DNA of 44,041 bases from an uncultured Bacilli bacterium (GTDB taxonomy: Bacteria > Bacillota_I > Bacilli_A > RF39 > UBA660). The stretch is from assembly GCA_934096755.1 (NCBI GenBank), contig CAKOMU010000001.1:1-44041 (forward strand), in the 5' to 3' direction. The notes under the pieces are model-generated. The model searched no databases. It worked only from the letters and a program-made list of their open reading frames with translations, and had not been told where the DNA came from. Below, one piece after another: positions 6,924-15,218 of the stretch. Every line of letters begins with the position of its first letter. The stretch's first letter is position 1. Position numbers and translations under genes: made by a program.

Positions 6924-7454
6924 ATGGATAGTACAGAAAAAAAGATGGTTAATGCGATTGAGAGCTTAAAAAATAGATTATTAAATATTAGAGCAGGTAG
7001 AGCTAATCCAGCGATGCTAAATGGTATTATGGTTAATTATTATGGTAGTTTAACACCAATTCAAAGTATTGCTAATATTACTGTGCCAGAAGCAAGGCAA
7101 TTGTTTATTAAACCATTTGATCGAAGTGCATTAAAAGATATTGAAAAAGCAATTCATGAAGCTAATTTAGGAATTGCTCCTACTAATAATGGAGAAATGA
7201 TTATTTTAACTATTCCTGAATTAACGGAAGATAGAAGAAAAGAATATGTTAAACAAGCAAAAGTAGTAGGAGAAGAAGCCAAAGTTGCTTTACGTAATAT
7301 TCGTCAAGATGCTAATAATCAAATTAAAACTTTGGAATTACCTATGGATGAAGAAAAAATGGAATTAGAAAATGTTCAAGAATTAATAACTAAATATAAT
7401 AAGTTAGTAGATGAAGAAATTAATAAAAAATGTCAAGAATTAATGCAAGTTTAG
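6924..7454 (+). CDS. frr: Ribosome recycling factor
   Basis: Splits the post-termination ribosome together with EF-G. Recognised by NIRAGRANPAMLNGI near the N-terminus, the PEARQLFIKPFD block, and the C-terminal helix ELEMDEEK-type pattern ending in KCQELMQV. At 176 residues it is slightly shorter than the usual 185. Ribosome binding site GAGGAG precedes the ATG. The 13-base gap from the preceding membrane-protein gene suggests read-through from its promoter. Confidence 0.98.
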   Translation: MDSTEKKMVNAIESLKNRLLNIRAGRANPAMLNGIMVNYYGSLTPIQSIANITVPEARQLFIKPFDRSALKDIEKAIHEANLGIAPTNNGEMIILTIPELTEDRRKEYVKQAKVVGEEAKVALRNIRQDANNQIKTLELPMDEEKMELENVQELITKYNKLVDEEINKKCQELMQV

Positions 7455-7455
7455 T

Positions 7456-7484
7456 TAGAAATAATTGTAAAAGTTTGGTATAAT
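7456..7484 (+). promoter_or_regulatory. Promoter running into the frr/carD hairpin
   Basis: TAGAAA (7456-7461), 17 bp, and a full extended -10 TGG TATAAT (7479-7484). The predicted start at about 7490 falls inside the 5' arm of the hairpin at 7485-7517. Confidence 0.6.
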
Positions 7485-7520
7485 AAAACTATGAAAGAAA
7501 ATTACTTTCATAGTTTTTTT
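7485..7520 (+). terminator. Strong hairpin terminator between frr and carD
   Basis: Perfect 13-bp stem (7485-7497 with 7505-7517), 7-base loop, T run to 7520. It terminates frr. It also lies at the very start of the transcript from the promoter at 7456-7484, so it could attenuate carD. Confidence 0.85.
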
Positions 7521-7529
7521 GGGGGATTT

Positions 7530-7988
7530 ATGAAAAGTTATATTGTTTATCGTAAGGAAGTATGTGAAATACTAAAGGAAGAAAATGGTATTTATGAGTT
7601 GGTGCCGATTAGTGATGATTCGATAAAATATCATATACCAAAGGATTCTCAAGTGTTGAGAAAAATAATATCTAAAGAAGAAATGGAAGAATTGTTAGAT
7701 TTAATTCCAAGTATTGAAGTAATCCCAAGTAAGGATAAAACTTTAGAGAATGTTTATAAAGAATTATTAGCGCATGGTAAACATGAAGATTTGATTAAAG
7801 TGATTAAGACAGCATATTTAAGAAATCAAGCACGTTTATTAAATAATAAAAAAATTAGTGATAAAGACGATGAATATTTAAAAAGAGCTGAAAAATATTT
7901 GTGTGATGAATTTAGCGTTATATTGAATATGAATTTTGAAGATACTAAAAACTTTGTTATAAATAAAGTAAAAGAAGTCAATGTTTAA
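7530..7988 (+). CDS. carD: CarD/CdnL-family RNA polymerase-binding regulator
   Basis: CarD-family proteins bind the RNA polymerase beta subunit and stabilise the open promoter complex. The 152 residues split into an N-terminal RNAP-interacting barrel (1-60: VYRKEVCEILKEENGIYELVP, then IPKDSQVLRKIISKEEMEELL) and a C-terminal helical domain (70-145: NVYKELLAHGKHEDLIKVIK, then ISDKDDEYLKRAEKYLCDEF), the usual CarD order and length. I start at ATG 7530, after GGGGGA. The in-frame ATG at 7491 lies within the terminator stem. Convergent with tmcAL; the coding ends overlap by 11 bases. Confidence 0.85.
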   Translation: MKSYIVYRKEVCEILKEENGIYELVPISDDSIKYHIPKDSQVLRKIISKEEMEELLDLIPSIEVIPSKDKTLENVYKELLAHGKHEDLIKVIKTAYLRNQARLLNNKKISDKDDEYLKRAEKYLCDEFSVILNMNFEDTKNFVINKVKEVNV

Positions 7989-8009
7989 TTATTGGCTTCT
8001 TTTGTTTTT
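7970..8009 (+). terminator. Bidirectional terminator of carD and tmcAL
   Basis: Stem of 13 pairs with one G-U (7970-7982 with 7991-8003), 8-base loop, then TTTTGTTTTT on the plus strand; the minus strand also ends in a T-rich tract. It overlaps the last codons of both convergent genes. Confidence 0.8.
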
Positions 8010-9078
8010 CATAATTATAAGAATTAGTGTGAGTAAGTATGTCATAGATGATACTAGCATTCAGTTCCGTCTTATATTCTAAAGAATTGATATCAGGGGT
8101 AGTAGGAATAGTTGTTTTTATTTGCTTAAGATATTGTTGTCCCTTAGTATTAAAACCTAATATTTTTGTATATCTTAATTCTTGAGAGTAATTTTTAGGA
8201 ATACTTAAAAGAATATGGATGAACATTCTGTTTAAACGATTGTAAGTATATCTTTTGGTTTTAATTAATTTTAAGAATTCTTCAAGAGTATTAGCTTTTT
8301 TAATGTATTTTTGCAATCTATATTCGATCCCTTCATCGACATCTAAATATTCATTTAAGTGTTTGTCGGTAAGAATTTTTGTCTTTAATAAATAAAAGTA
8401 CAGTTGGTGATTAGGTTCTTTAAGTAATTTACTAGAAAGTGCAGGTAAATATTTTTTTATATCTTCTTTATGTTTTAATTTATTTCTTATATTACTAGCA
8501 CTGATGATGGTATTATTACTAATAGTATCATGATAACTGTTGGTTCTTTTTATTGTAATGGGTGTGATAGGATAATTGTTTTGTTTTATTTGCGATATAT
8601 AAGAAATTCCTAATAAGTCATTTGGGGAAAAAGAAAATGATATGTTGGTAGCTTTGGCAAGGGCAGTTGGATAGTTAAATCCTTGATTTAAATATGATTT
8701 TACTTCTTCTTGATATTGTGTATTTTGCTGCATATTTACTATTTGCAAAAGAAGTTGGATATCGTTACATTCACTACCAAAAATAAGTTTGGAAATATGA
8801 AAATTATTTAAAATAGTGAGTGCATATTTAGCAAATGTATCTGCAGATTGAGTACCATAAAGTGTAGGTAATTCTAAAACTATGTCTATATTTTCTTCTA
8901 AAGCAATTTGGGTTTTGGCTTCTTTTGATAAATAGGAAATTTCTCCTCGTTCTAAGAAATAACCATTTAAAACTAATATAATTATAGCGTCTGGGTAGAG
9001 TTCTTTAATTTTTTTTATGTGATAAATATGTCCATTATGAAATGGGTTATATTCACAAATTATACCGATTGCTTCCAT
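7978..9078 (-). CDS. tmcAL: tRNA(Met) cytidine acetate ligase (YlbM)
   Basis: Makes N4-acetylcytidine at the wobble position of elongator tRNA-Met from ATP and acetate. The nucleotidyltransferase motif is at the N-terminus (IICEYNPFHNGHIYH, with HNGH), followed by LNGYFLERGE and the second ATP-binding motif ISASNIRNKLK. At 366 residues it is a little shorter than the 400-residue family norm. The gene starts 2 bases after the thioesterase gene ends, so the two form an operon transcribed from the promoter at 9465-9493. Confidence 0.93.
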   Translation of the reverse strand: MEAIGIICEYNPFHNGHIYHIKKIKELYPDAIIILVLNGYFLERGEISYLSKEAKTQIALEENIDIVLELPTLYGTQSADTFAKYALTILNNFHISKLIFGSECNDIQLLLQIVNMQQNTQYQEEVKSYLNQGFNYPTALAKATNISFSFSPNDLLGISYISQIKQNNYPITPITIKRTNSYHDTISNNTIISASNIRNKLKHKEDIKKYLPALSSKLLKEPNHQLYFYLLKTKILTDKHLNEYLDVDEGIEYRLQKYIKKANTLEEFLKLIKTKRYTYNRLNRMFIHILLSIPKNYSQELRYTKILGFNTKGQQYLKQIKTTIPTTPDINSLEYKTELNASIIYDILTHTNSYNYEKQKKPIIKH

Positions 9079-9080
9079 AG

Positions 9081-9446
9081 TTAAATATAAAAATATGTGG
9101 AATTCATGATGGCGATTAAAACATCATTTGAATCATAAATATTAGTGTTTAAGATACAAGTTTTATGGCCTTTTTTAATGACAGTACTTTTAGCAATTAA
9201 AAAACTACCTGTACTAGGTTTTAAATAATTTATTGAAGCATTTAAAGTTAAGCTTTTTCCTCCTAATATATTAGCATGTACACCCATAACAGTATCTCCT
9301 AATGAAAAAATTAAACCACCATGAACAATACCAAAGGGATTTAAAGAGTTATCAGTAATTACACATTTGCCAATCGTTTCTTGTTTATCTTCCTTAATTA
9401 TTTCAATATTGTTATATTTAATAAAACTAGTATTTATATTTTGCAT
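9081..9446 (-). CDS. PaaI-type hotdog thioesterase
   Basis: A 121-residue single-domain hotdog-fold acyl-CoA thioesterase. The signature NPFGIVHGGLIFSLGDTVMG contains the HGG turn and the conserved acidic residue on the central helix. LNASINYLKP and the alternating strands after it are typical of the PaaI/YdiI group. AGGAGG lies about 8 bases before the ATG on the minus strand. It is first gene of a two-gene operon with tmcAL; the pairing has no obvious shared pathway. The acyl substrate cannot be told from sequence. Confidence 0.85.
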   Translation of the reverse strand: MQNINTSFIKYNNIEIIKEDKQETIGKCVITDNSLNPFGIVHGGLIFSLGDTVMGVHANILGGKSLTLNASINYLKPSTGSFLIAKSTVIKKGHKTCILNTNIYDSNDVLIAIMNSTYFYI

Positions 9447-9464
9447 ATTTTTCCTCCTGATATG

Positions 9465-9493
9465 ATTATAGCATTTAAAAAGTACCTAGTAAA
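9465..9493 (-). promoter_or_regulatory. Thioesterase-tmcAL promoter
   Basis: Minus strand: TTTACT (9488-9493), 17 bp, TGC TATAAT (9465-9470). It is interlocked with the divergent miaA promoter. Confidence 0.75.
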
Positions 9494-9502
9494 TGTTATA
9501 AT
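9474..9502 (+). promoter_or_regulatory. miaA promoter
   Basis: TTTAAA (9474-9479), 17 bp, TGT TATAAT (9497-9502). It shares 20 bp with the divergent thioesterase promoter, so both probably cannot be occupied at once. Confidence 0.75.
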
Positions 9503-9522
9503 AGGATAAAAACGGAGGAGTT

Positions 9523-10383
9523 ATGAAAGTTGTAATACTGGGACCAACAGGTGTTGGTAAAACAAAAATGAGTATAGAATTGGCTAAGTGGTTAGATGCT
9601 TGGGTTATTAATTGTGATGCTGTTCAAGTTTATCAAGAATTAAATATTGGTAGTGCTAAAGTGACAGAAGAAGAAAAAGAAGGTATTAATCATTACTTAT
9701 TTGATCTTAAAAGTCCTAAAGATGAATATACAGTTAAAGATTATCAAAAAGATGTGAGAGATATCTTGGATAATAATAAAGATCGAAATTTAATATTAGT
9801 GGGTGGTACAGGTTTGTATGCCTGTGCAGCGTTATATGATTATCGATTTTTAGAGGATATAGATTCTAATGATTATGATGATTTAAGTAATGAAGAGTTA
9901 TATCAATTAGCTTTAGCAAAAGATGAAAATTGTCAAATAGATAAAAATAATCGAGTGCGTTTGTTAAGATTTATTAAAAAAAGTCGTAATTATGTAGAAC
10001 CAAAGTTATTATATCCTGATACTATTTTTATAGGACTTACCACCGATAGATCTAATCTTTATGATATTATTAATAAAAGAGTTGATAAAATGATCGATAC
10101 AGGGTTAATTAAAGAAGTTGAAGAGTTATATCATAAATATCCAGATAGTAGTATTTTAAAAAGAGCGATTGGTTATAAAGAAATTATTAGTTATTTGAAA
10201 CAAGAAATATCTTTAGAAGATGCTATTAATTTAATAAAGAAAAATAGTAGACATTATGCTAAAAGACAATATACATGGTTTAATAATAAAATGAATATTA
10301 ATTGGTTTAACGTTAATTATGATAATTTTGAGTTGACAATTAAAGAAGTAGAGAATTTTATTTCTAGTTGTCAGGATAATTAA
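9523..10383 (+). CDS. miaA: tRNA dimethylallyltransferase
   Basis: Adds a dimethylallyl group to A37 of tRNAs reading UNN codons, the first step to ms2i6A. P-loop GPTGVGKTKMS at residues 7-17, the DAVQVYQELNIGSAK substrate block, LVGGTGLY, and the C-terminal RHYAKRQYTWF are all present. Length 286 is near the norm of about 300. GGAGGAG precedes the ATG. The promoter of the downstream glycosidase gene lies within its last codons, and no terminator is visible between them. Confidence 0.96.
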   Translation: MKVVILGPTGVGKTKMSIELAKWLDAWVINCDAVQVYQELNIGSAKVTEEEKEGINHYLFDLKSPKDEYTVKDYQKDVRDILDNNKDRNLILVGGTGLYACAALYDYRFLEDIDSNDYDDLSNEELYQLALAKDENCQIDKNNRVRLLRFIKKSRNYVEPKLLYPDTIFIGLTTDRSNLYDIINKRVDKMIDTGLIKEVEELYHKYPDSSILKRAIGYKEIISYLKQEISLEDAINLIKKNSRHYAKRQYTWFNNKMNINWFNVNYDNFELTIKEVENFISSCQDN

Positions 10384-10396
10384 TTTGTGATATAAA
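10368..10396 (+). promoter_or_regulatory. Promoter of phosphodiester glycosidase gene
   Basis: TTGTCA (10368-10373), 17 bp, TGA TATAAA (10391-10396), beginning inside the end of miaA. Confidence 0.7.
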
Positions 10397-10418
10397 TATG
10401 GTTGTGTGGTGAAATTTT

Positions 10419-11663
10419 ATGCATAATAAGAAAAAATTAGGGGTTATATTTATTTGGGGGAGTTTGTTTTTTTTATTTACTTCTATAGTATTTGGTGTTA
10501 TTGGTATACATTCTAATTTGTTGGTTAAAAAGATACTTTGGTATATAGTTATTGGTATAGGTATTTTAAGTTTAATATTGTTATTGGTGGGTATTTTATT
10601 AGTAAGAAAAAAGAAATGGCGTAGAAACTTTAAAAAGTGGCAATTAATAGTAGTATCTTTATTTATTAGTTTATATATTTTAGGCTGTTCTGGTTTTTTG
10701 TTTATTTTATATGGCCCAATTGATACTTTTCGCAATTGGTTAATTACGACGGCGATGGGGACGATGTCACATCAATATTTATGTCAATGGTTTTACAGTA
10801 CAGATGAAATTAATACAGTTTTAGGAGACAATTATATTGATGCTGGAGATGCAGAGACTGATGCTAGTTTGATAGATCATAAAGAAACGATTCATTATGC
10901 TAATGAATATGAAAAACAAATTTTAGAACGTAACAAAAATGATTTATATAAAGTAATTACTTTTGAAGTTAATGGGGTAAAAGCTTATTTGGCAGCGGTT
11001 TATGATGCTAGTAAAATTAGTGTTGGTTATTCTAAATGGTTACATACTAGTGGTCAATATATATATGATATGGCTAAGGAACAAAATTCAGTATTAACTA
11101 TAAATGGTGGAGGATTTAAAGATCCTGGACAAAGTAGTAAGGGTGCTGATCCTATAGGGGTGACCATTAGTAATGGTAAAATTATTACCAATGAAAATAT
11201 TGGTGGAGCTTATGGTGTAATTGGCTTTAATAAAGATAATACTTTGGTTTTAAAACAAAGTACTTCAGCACAAAAATTAATTGATGAAGGAGTTCGTGAT
11301 GCTGTTACAATGGCGCCTTTCTTAATTGTTAATGGTAAGCCATCATTTGTTAAAGGTAATGGTGGATGGGGTGTTGCTGCCCGTACAGCGATTGGTCAAA
11401 GAAAAGATGGTATTGTATTGTTCTTAGTTATTGATAGTAATTATAATCGTACTAAAGGGGCAACAATGGCTGATTTAGTAGAAATAATGCAAAGGTATGG
11501 TGCAGTTAATGCGGCTAATTTAGATGGTGGTACTTCGAGTGTTATGGTAGAAAAACATGGCAGTGGAGATAGTGCTACTTATGATATGTTGAATGATCCA
11601 ATTGATTCAGCTAATAGACATAGAACAAGGGGTATACCAACTATATTTAAAGTTGTAGAATAA
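10419..11663 (+). CDS. Membrane-anchored phosphodiester glycosidase (NAGPA/DUF2233 family)
   Basis: A 414-residue protein with three N-terminal membrane helices (about 7-30, 38-62, 75-98) and a large outer catalytic domain (about 155-414). The domain carries the family blocks INGGGFKDPG, GVTISNGKII, MAPFLIVNGKP, AARTAIGQRKDGIVLFLVID, and the terminal NLDGGTSSVM. NAGPA-type enzymes hydrolyse the phosphodiester-linked sugar of cell-surface glycans and teichoic acid-type polymers; a wall or capsule substrate is likely but inferred. GGTG sits before the ATG. A strong terminator follows. Confidence 0.87.
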   Translation: MHNKKKLGVIFIWGSLFFLFTSIVFGVIGIHSNLLVKKILWYIVIGIGILSLILLLVGILLVRKKKWRRNFKKWQLIVVSLFISLYILGCSGFLFILYGPIDTFRNWLITTAMGTMSHQYLCQWFYSTDEINTVLGDNYIDAGDAETDASLIDHKETIHYANEYEKQILERNKNDLYKVITFEVNGVKAYLAAVYDASKISVGYSKWLHTSGQYIYDMAKEQNSVLTINGGGFKDPGQSSKGADPIGVTISNGKIITNENIGGAYGVIGFNKDNTLVLKQSTSAQKLIDEGVRDAVTMAPFLIVNGKPSFVKGNGGWGVAARTAIGQRKDGIVLFLVIDSNYNRTKGATMADLVEIMQRYGAVNAANLDGGTSSVMVEKHGSGDSATYDMLNDPIDSANRHRTRGIPTIFKVVE

Positions 11664-11710
11664 ATTTAATTATTTTACAACTTTTTATTTTTAAAAAACT
11701 GTCCGTAGAT

Positions 11711-11745
11711 AAGTAATTAAAATTATTAGTTAATTACTTTTTTTT
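11711..11745 (+). terminator. Terminator of glycosidase gene
   Basis: Perfect 10-bp stem (11711-11720 with 11730-11739), 9-base loop, T run to 11745. Confidence 0.85.
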
Positions 11746-11748
11746 AAA

Positions 11749-11775
11749 ACAAAAAACTAGAAAATTTTTCTAGTT
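11749..11775 (-). terminator. Terminator of transglutaminase gene
   Basis: On the minus strand the stem AACTAGA/TCTAGTT (11769-11775 with 11755-11761) starts at the stop codon and is followed by a T run. It faces the glycosidase terminator. Confidence 0.75.
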
Positions 11776-12717
11776 AAATTCTAAATAATATAATTTATTG
11801 AAATTGTGTTCTTCGATAACTGTTTCGCCTTTATCAGCTTCATGCATGGCTTCTGTAGTTACTAAAAAGTAGGTGTGGAATAAGTAATCTTTGTTATCAC
11901 TACTAACTGGGTCATCCCAAGTAAGATCGATGTGTAACCATTCATCATTTACTTTAACAGCGTTCCAAATATGACCTGTTGCTGAATAACTGATTTCATC
12001 TGGTGTCGTTGCTATTTTATAATTATCGTAGCCCAATTTCGTTAAATAGATAGCCATTAAATCTGTATAACCATTACAAGTTGCAAAACCTTCAAATAAC
12101 GGACCATAGGCATTATATGATTTATAATTGCTGGTTTTAGATTCATTTCTTTCAACATCATACTTAGCATGATTGACAATGTAGTCATGAACTGCTTTGA
12201 TTTTATCGTAATCTTCCATATCATCAGTGATAAGAGTACTTAATATCTCATCCGTTTTATTGTCAATGGCTAAAATCTCTTCAGGTGTATATAAGTAATT
12301 AATTTTTAAGGTTATTTCTCCTGAATCATTAATTGTACTTTTAATATTTGTAAAACTATTAAAAGGGTGAACATAATTATTTAAATGAGTAAGAATTAAT
12401 TCATCTCCACTAATTTTAGTTGCATCTTCGACACAATTTTGATATTCCTCTGGACAATAAAAAGTAAAAGTGCTCCATCCATTATCAATCACAGTGTAAT
12501 AAATATTTAAAACATCTTGAAAAGAATAGGGAATATAATCAGTACTTCTTTGAACATATAAATAATCTTTATTTTTAGTATAGTTATTTAAAGGTTTTAG
12601 TACCAGTTGAGGCTCTTTTTCAATTATATTGACAATTTTATCCGTGATGGGATTCATAAAGGCAATAGATACTATTAAAATACATAAACAACATATGGGG
12701 ATAACCATTTTTTTCAT
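11770..12717 (-). CDS. Membrane-anchored transglutaminase-like protein
   Basis: A 315-residue protein with an N-terminal signal/anchor (about 4-22, with three cysteines) and a transglutaminase-core domain (about 165-275). The triad is visible: Cys214 in GFATCNGY, His249 in TGHIWNAV, Asp264 in LHIDLTWDDP. The conserved lead-in is IKAVHDYIVNHAKYD. In Firmicutes such extracellular domains act as proteases, peptide cross-linkers or wall-remodelling enzymes, and the substrate is not evident. It has its own promoter at 12744-12772, directly downstream of rpsT. Confidence 0.85.
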   Translation of the reverse strand: MKKMVIPICCLCILIVSIAFMNPITDKIVNIIEKEPQLVLKPLNNYTKNKDYLYVQRSTDYIPYSFQDVLNIYYTVIDNGWSTFTFYCPEEYQNCVEDATKISGDELILTHLNNYVHPFNSFTNIKSTINDSGEITLKINYLYTPEEILAIDNKTDEILSTLITDDMEDYDKIKAVHDYIVNHAKYDVERNESKTSNYKSYNAYGPLFEGFATCNGYTDLMAIYLTKLGYDNYKIATTPDEISYSATGHIWNAVKVNDEWLHIDLTWDDPVSSDNKDYLFHTYFLVTTEAMHEADKGETVIEEHNFNKLYYLEFN

Positions 12718-12743
12718 TAAAATTAATCACTCTCTTTATTTAT

Positions 12744-12772
12744 ATAATAGCAAAAAAAAATAAAGTAAACAA
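12744..12772 (-). promoter_or_regulatory. Promoter of transglutaminase gene
   Basis: Minus strand: TTGTTT (12767-12772), 17 bp, TGC TATTAT (12744-12749). It overlaps a weak hairpin plus T run that probably terminates rpsT. Confidence 0.7.
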
Positions 12773-12775
12773 TTG

Positions 12776-13039
12776 TTACTTCATATTTTTAATTTTTTGT
12801 GTCAATCTAGATTTTTGACGATCAGCAGTATTTTTCTTGATTAAACCTTTACTAACTGCTTTATCTGTATATTTTTGAATATCTTTGTTCAATTTGTTTG
12901 CTTCTTCAACATTGTCAGCGGCGATAGCCTTTTCGCAGTTTTTAATAAGGTTTTGAACACGCATTTTTAGTTCATGATTATTATCTGTTTTTTTAGCAAT
13001 TACTTTAACAGCTTTTTTTGAACTTTTAATATTTGGCAT
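12776..13039 (-). CDS. rpsT: 30S ribosomal protein bS20
   Basis: An 87-residue basic helical protein that binds 16S rRNA. MPNIKSSKKAVKV and the C-terminal KGLIKKNTADRQKSRLTQKI are characteristic of S20. I start at ATG 13039, preceded by AGGAAGGAG. An in-frame start 39 bases earlier has no ribosome site and would add 13 residues foreign to the family. In Bacillus rpsT is divergent from gpr-spoIIP-yqxA-lepA. Here it is likewise divergent, with a lipase-like gene inserted and gpr missing. Confidence 0.96.
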   Translation of the reverse strand: MPNIKSSKKAVKVIAKKTDNNHELKMRVQNLIKNCEKAIAADNVEEANKLNKDIQKYTDKAVSKGLIKKNTADRQKSRLTQKIKNMK

Positions 13040-13068
13040 AATCTTTGCTCCTTCCTCATTTCTTACTA

Positions 13069-13097
13069 ATTTTAACAAAATTTTTCATAATAAGCAA
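13069..13097 (-). promoter_or_regulatory. rpsT promoter
   Basis: Minus strand: TTGCTT (13092-13097), 17 bp, TGT TAAAAT (13069-13074). The predicted start near 13062 lies after the alternative upstream initiation codon, supporting ATG 13039. Confidence 0.75.
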
Positions 13098-13119
13098 GGC
13101 ATTTTGTAAATTTTGTACG

Positions 13120-14181
13120 CTATTTCGTTATTTTATCTTGATTGTTTATAAGAATAGTTTTTATTATTTCAATTAGTAATTTTTTTTCATCACTCGTTAA
13201 ATTAGTAGTTTCTTTGATTAAACTGATTGTTTTAGTAAGATGAATTCCGTTTAATTCACTTTTTAACGTGTATCCGGAATTGTATAATATTTTAAAGAAT
13301 GTTTGGCAAAAGCTTTGTCGTTTATTTTGAGGAATGGTTTGAAAGATTTGTTCTATTTTTTGATGAAAAGCTAAAGAATTAGGAGATAATGTTGTTTCAA
13401 TGAATTTGTCGTTTTGAATTAACCATGAGTGAGCATTATGTTGATAGATCCCTAAAGCGTTACTTTTGATAATTTTTTTGGGGCCATCATTATTTAAAAT
13501 CATGCCAATTAAAGATTCTTCAGGATAATAAGCCCGAATTTTCTCTTTAATTTTTTGATATTTATGGCTATTTACAATCTCTTTGGCAAATCCAGGACCA
13601 TCATAATTAAAAGCATAAGCAATTTTATAACGATTTAAAAAATTGGCTTCCATAAGGGCATACATGGCTAAATTTCCTCCCTTAGAGTGACCACCGACGT
13701 AGATTAATAAATCATTTAACTTGATGTTTTCTTTTAAATACTTAGTGGCTTGAATTTGAGCTGGTATGGGATAGCGATAACTCATCATAAAGTTTTCTTC
13801 CCAACCGACGATTAAATCATTGGTACCTTCAAAAGCAATAAATTTAAATAGATGAGGTACTTTAATTGTAATGGCTCCAAATTGTGTGGTTTTACTTTCA
13901 ATGCAAGCGTAAGAATCTATAATATTGTTTTGAAAACGTTTAGATGTGGCTAAAGCTTTCAATAAACTTTTGTTTTTTTCGGTAAATTTATCTTTCGTTT
14001 TAAGACTGAATTTGTTAATTAAACGTTCATAAGCATTTTTAATTGTCGTTGGATGATTAATTAGTCCACGAAAATCAATATATGGAAGTAGAGAATAAAT
14101 GAGAGCATCTATTTCATTAAAAGCTTTTTCTTGATAGGTTAAATCTTTGTTTGCCTGAATATATTTTAAAATGTTGTCCAT
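13120..14181 (-). CDS. Mbeg1-like/DUF2974 alpha/beta hydrolase
   Basis: A 353-residue protein with a lipase-type nucleophile elbow GGHSKGG (Ser166), preceded by the strand LLIYV and followed by helix NLAMYAL, as in the DUF2974/Mbeg1-like family of gut Firmicutes. Upstream IAFEGTND and downstream FNYDGPGF are the other family blocks; a late HNAHSW supplies a candidate catalytic His. No signal peptide, so probably cytoplasmic. The substrate is unknown. The ribosome site is GGTGAT (14187-14192), 5 bases before ATG. A TATAAT (14199-14204) lies just upstream, but no good -35 accompanies it. Confidence 0.85.
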   Translation of the reverse strand: MDNILKYIQANKDLTYQEKAFNEIDALIYSLLPYIDFRGLINHPTTIKNAYERLINKFSLKTKDKFTEKNKSLLKALATSKRFQNNIIDSYACIESKTTQFGAITIKVPHLFKFIAFEGTNDLIVGWEENFMMSYRYPIPAQIQATKYLKENIKLNDLLIYVGGHSKGGNLAMYALMEANFLNRYKIAYAFNYDGPGFAKEIVNSHKYQKIKEKIRAYYPEESLIGMILNNDGPKKIIKSNALGIYQHNAHSWLIQNDKFIETTLSPNSLAFHQKIEQIFQTIPQNKRQSFCQTFFKILYNSGYTLKSELNGIHLTKTISLIKETTNLTSDEKKLLIEIIKTILINNQDKITK

Positions 14182-14285
14182 TTAATATCACCGTTACTAT
14201 TATAAAACAAATAAAAATAATTTCCTAGTCTGGTTATTCGACATATTTTGTATTAGTGTCATTATATAATTAATTTGGGATCGAT

Positions 14286-15218
14286 ATGAAAAAAAGAATG
14301 AATTTAAGAAAAAATGTAAAAATTGAATTGGTGAAATTAATAATTATTTTGGGAATTTTAGGGCTTTCTTTTTGGCTTACTTTTAAAATACTTTATAATT
14401 CATTAAATATACAAGTAGATAACTCGTTATATTTAGATTATTTAGTAAATGATTCGATGAGTACTTATAGTTTAGCGGATCTAAGTAATATGACTAGTAC
14501 TGAGTTTTTGTTAAAGTATTCTTTTGGTATTGATAAATTTAATAGTGGTACAGAACTTGATATAACGACACCGGTAGTTAATACTAAAAGTAATGTGGAA
14601 CAATTAGATCCAGTGGTCTATATTTTTAATACACATCAAACGGAAGGATATCGTAGCAATTTTTTGGATACTTTTAATATCAATAATACTGTTTATTTAG
14701 GAAGTCATATTTTAGGAGAATATTTACGAGATTTAGGAATTGGCGTAATAGTTGAAGAAAATAGTATTGTAGATATTTTAAATGCTAATGGTTGGAAATA
14801 TGGTTATAGTTATAAGGCTAGTCGCATGTTGTTAGAAAATGCTTATCAAAATAATAATACGCTTAATTTTTTTATAGATTTACATCGTGATTCTGCCAGT
14901 TATGAACGAACGGTTTTGGAAGATAATGGTGTTAAATATGCTAAAGTTTTATTCGTAGTTGGGTTAGAGCACGAAAATTATCAAGCTAATTTAGATTTGG
15001 CTAAAAATTTAAATGAAAGATTAAAACAAATAAAACCAGGATTGAGTCGAGGGGTGTTAGAAAAAAAAGGACCAGGAGTAAATGGTAAGTATAATCAAGA
15101 TTTTAATCCTAATACAATATTGATTGAAGTAGGGGGACAATATAATTACATAGAGGAAGTTAATAATAGTTTAAAAATAGTAGCTCAAGTTTTATATGAT
15201 TATTTGAAGGGATACTAA
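14286..15218 (+). CDS. spoIIP: Stage II sporulation protein P
   Basis: Peptidoglycan amidase/endopeptidase of the SpoIIDMP engulfment machine. One N-terminal membrane helix (about 17-37), then the SpoIIP catalytic region (about 110-305): VVYIFNTHQTEGY (metal-binding His, Glu), FFIDLHRDS, LFVVGLEHENYQANLDLA, GLSRGV, YNQDFNPNTILIEVGGQYN. At 310 residues it is somewhat shorter than the Bacillus protein because the linker is short. Overlaps the next gene by one base (TAATG). A TATAAT at 14265-14270 could be its -10, but sporulation-specific promoter elements are not evident. Confidence 0.93.
   Translation: MKKRMNLRKNVKIELVKLIIILGILGLSFWLTFKILYNSLNIQVDNSLYLDYLVNDSMSTYSLADLSNMTSTEFLLKYSFGIDKFNSGTELDITTPVVNTKSNVEQLDPVVYIFNTHQTEGYRSNFLDTFNINNTVYLGSHILGEYLRDLGIGVIVEENSIVDILNANGWKYGYSYKASRMLLENAYQNNNTLNFFIDLHRDSASYERTVLEDNGVKYAKVLFVVGLEHENYQANLDLAKNLNERLKQIKPGLSRGVLEKKGPGVNGKYNQDFNPNTILIEVGGQYNYIEEVNNSLKIVAQVLYDYLKGY

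Noticed and set aside
10364..10735. Minus-strand frame over the start of the glycosidase gene
   Set aside because: It is antisense to the membrane helices of a well-supported gene, a common source of spurious frames in AT-rich DNA.
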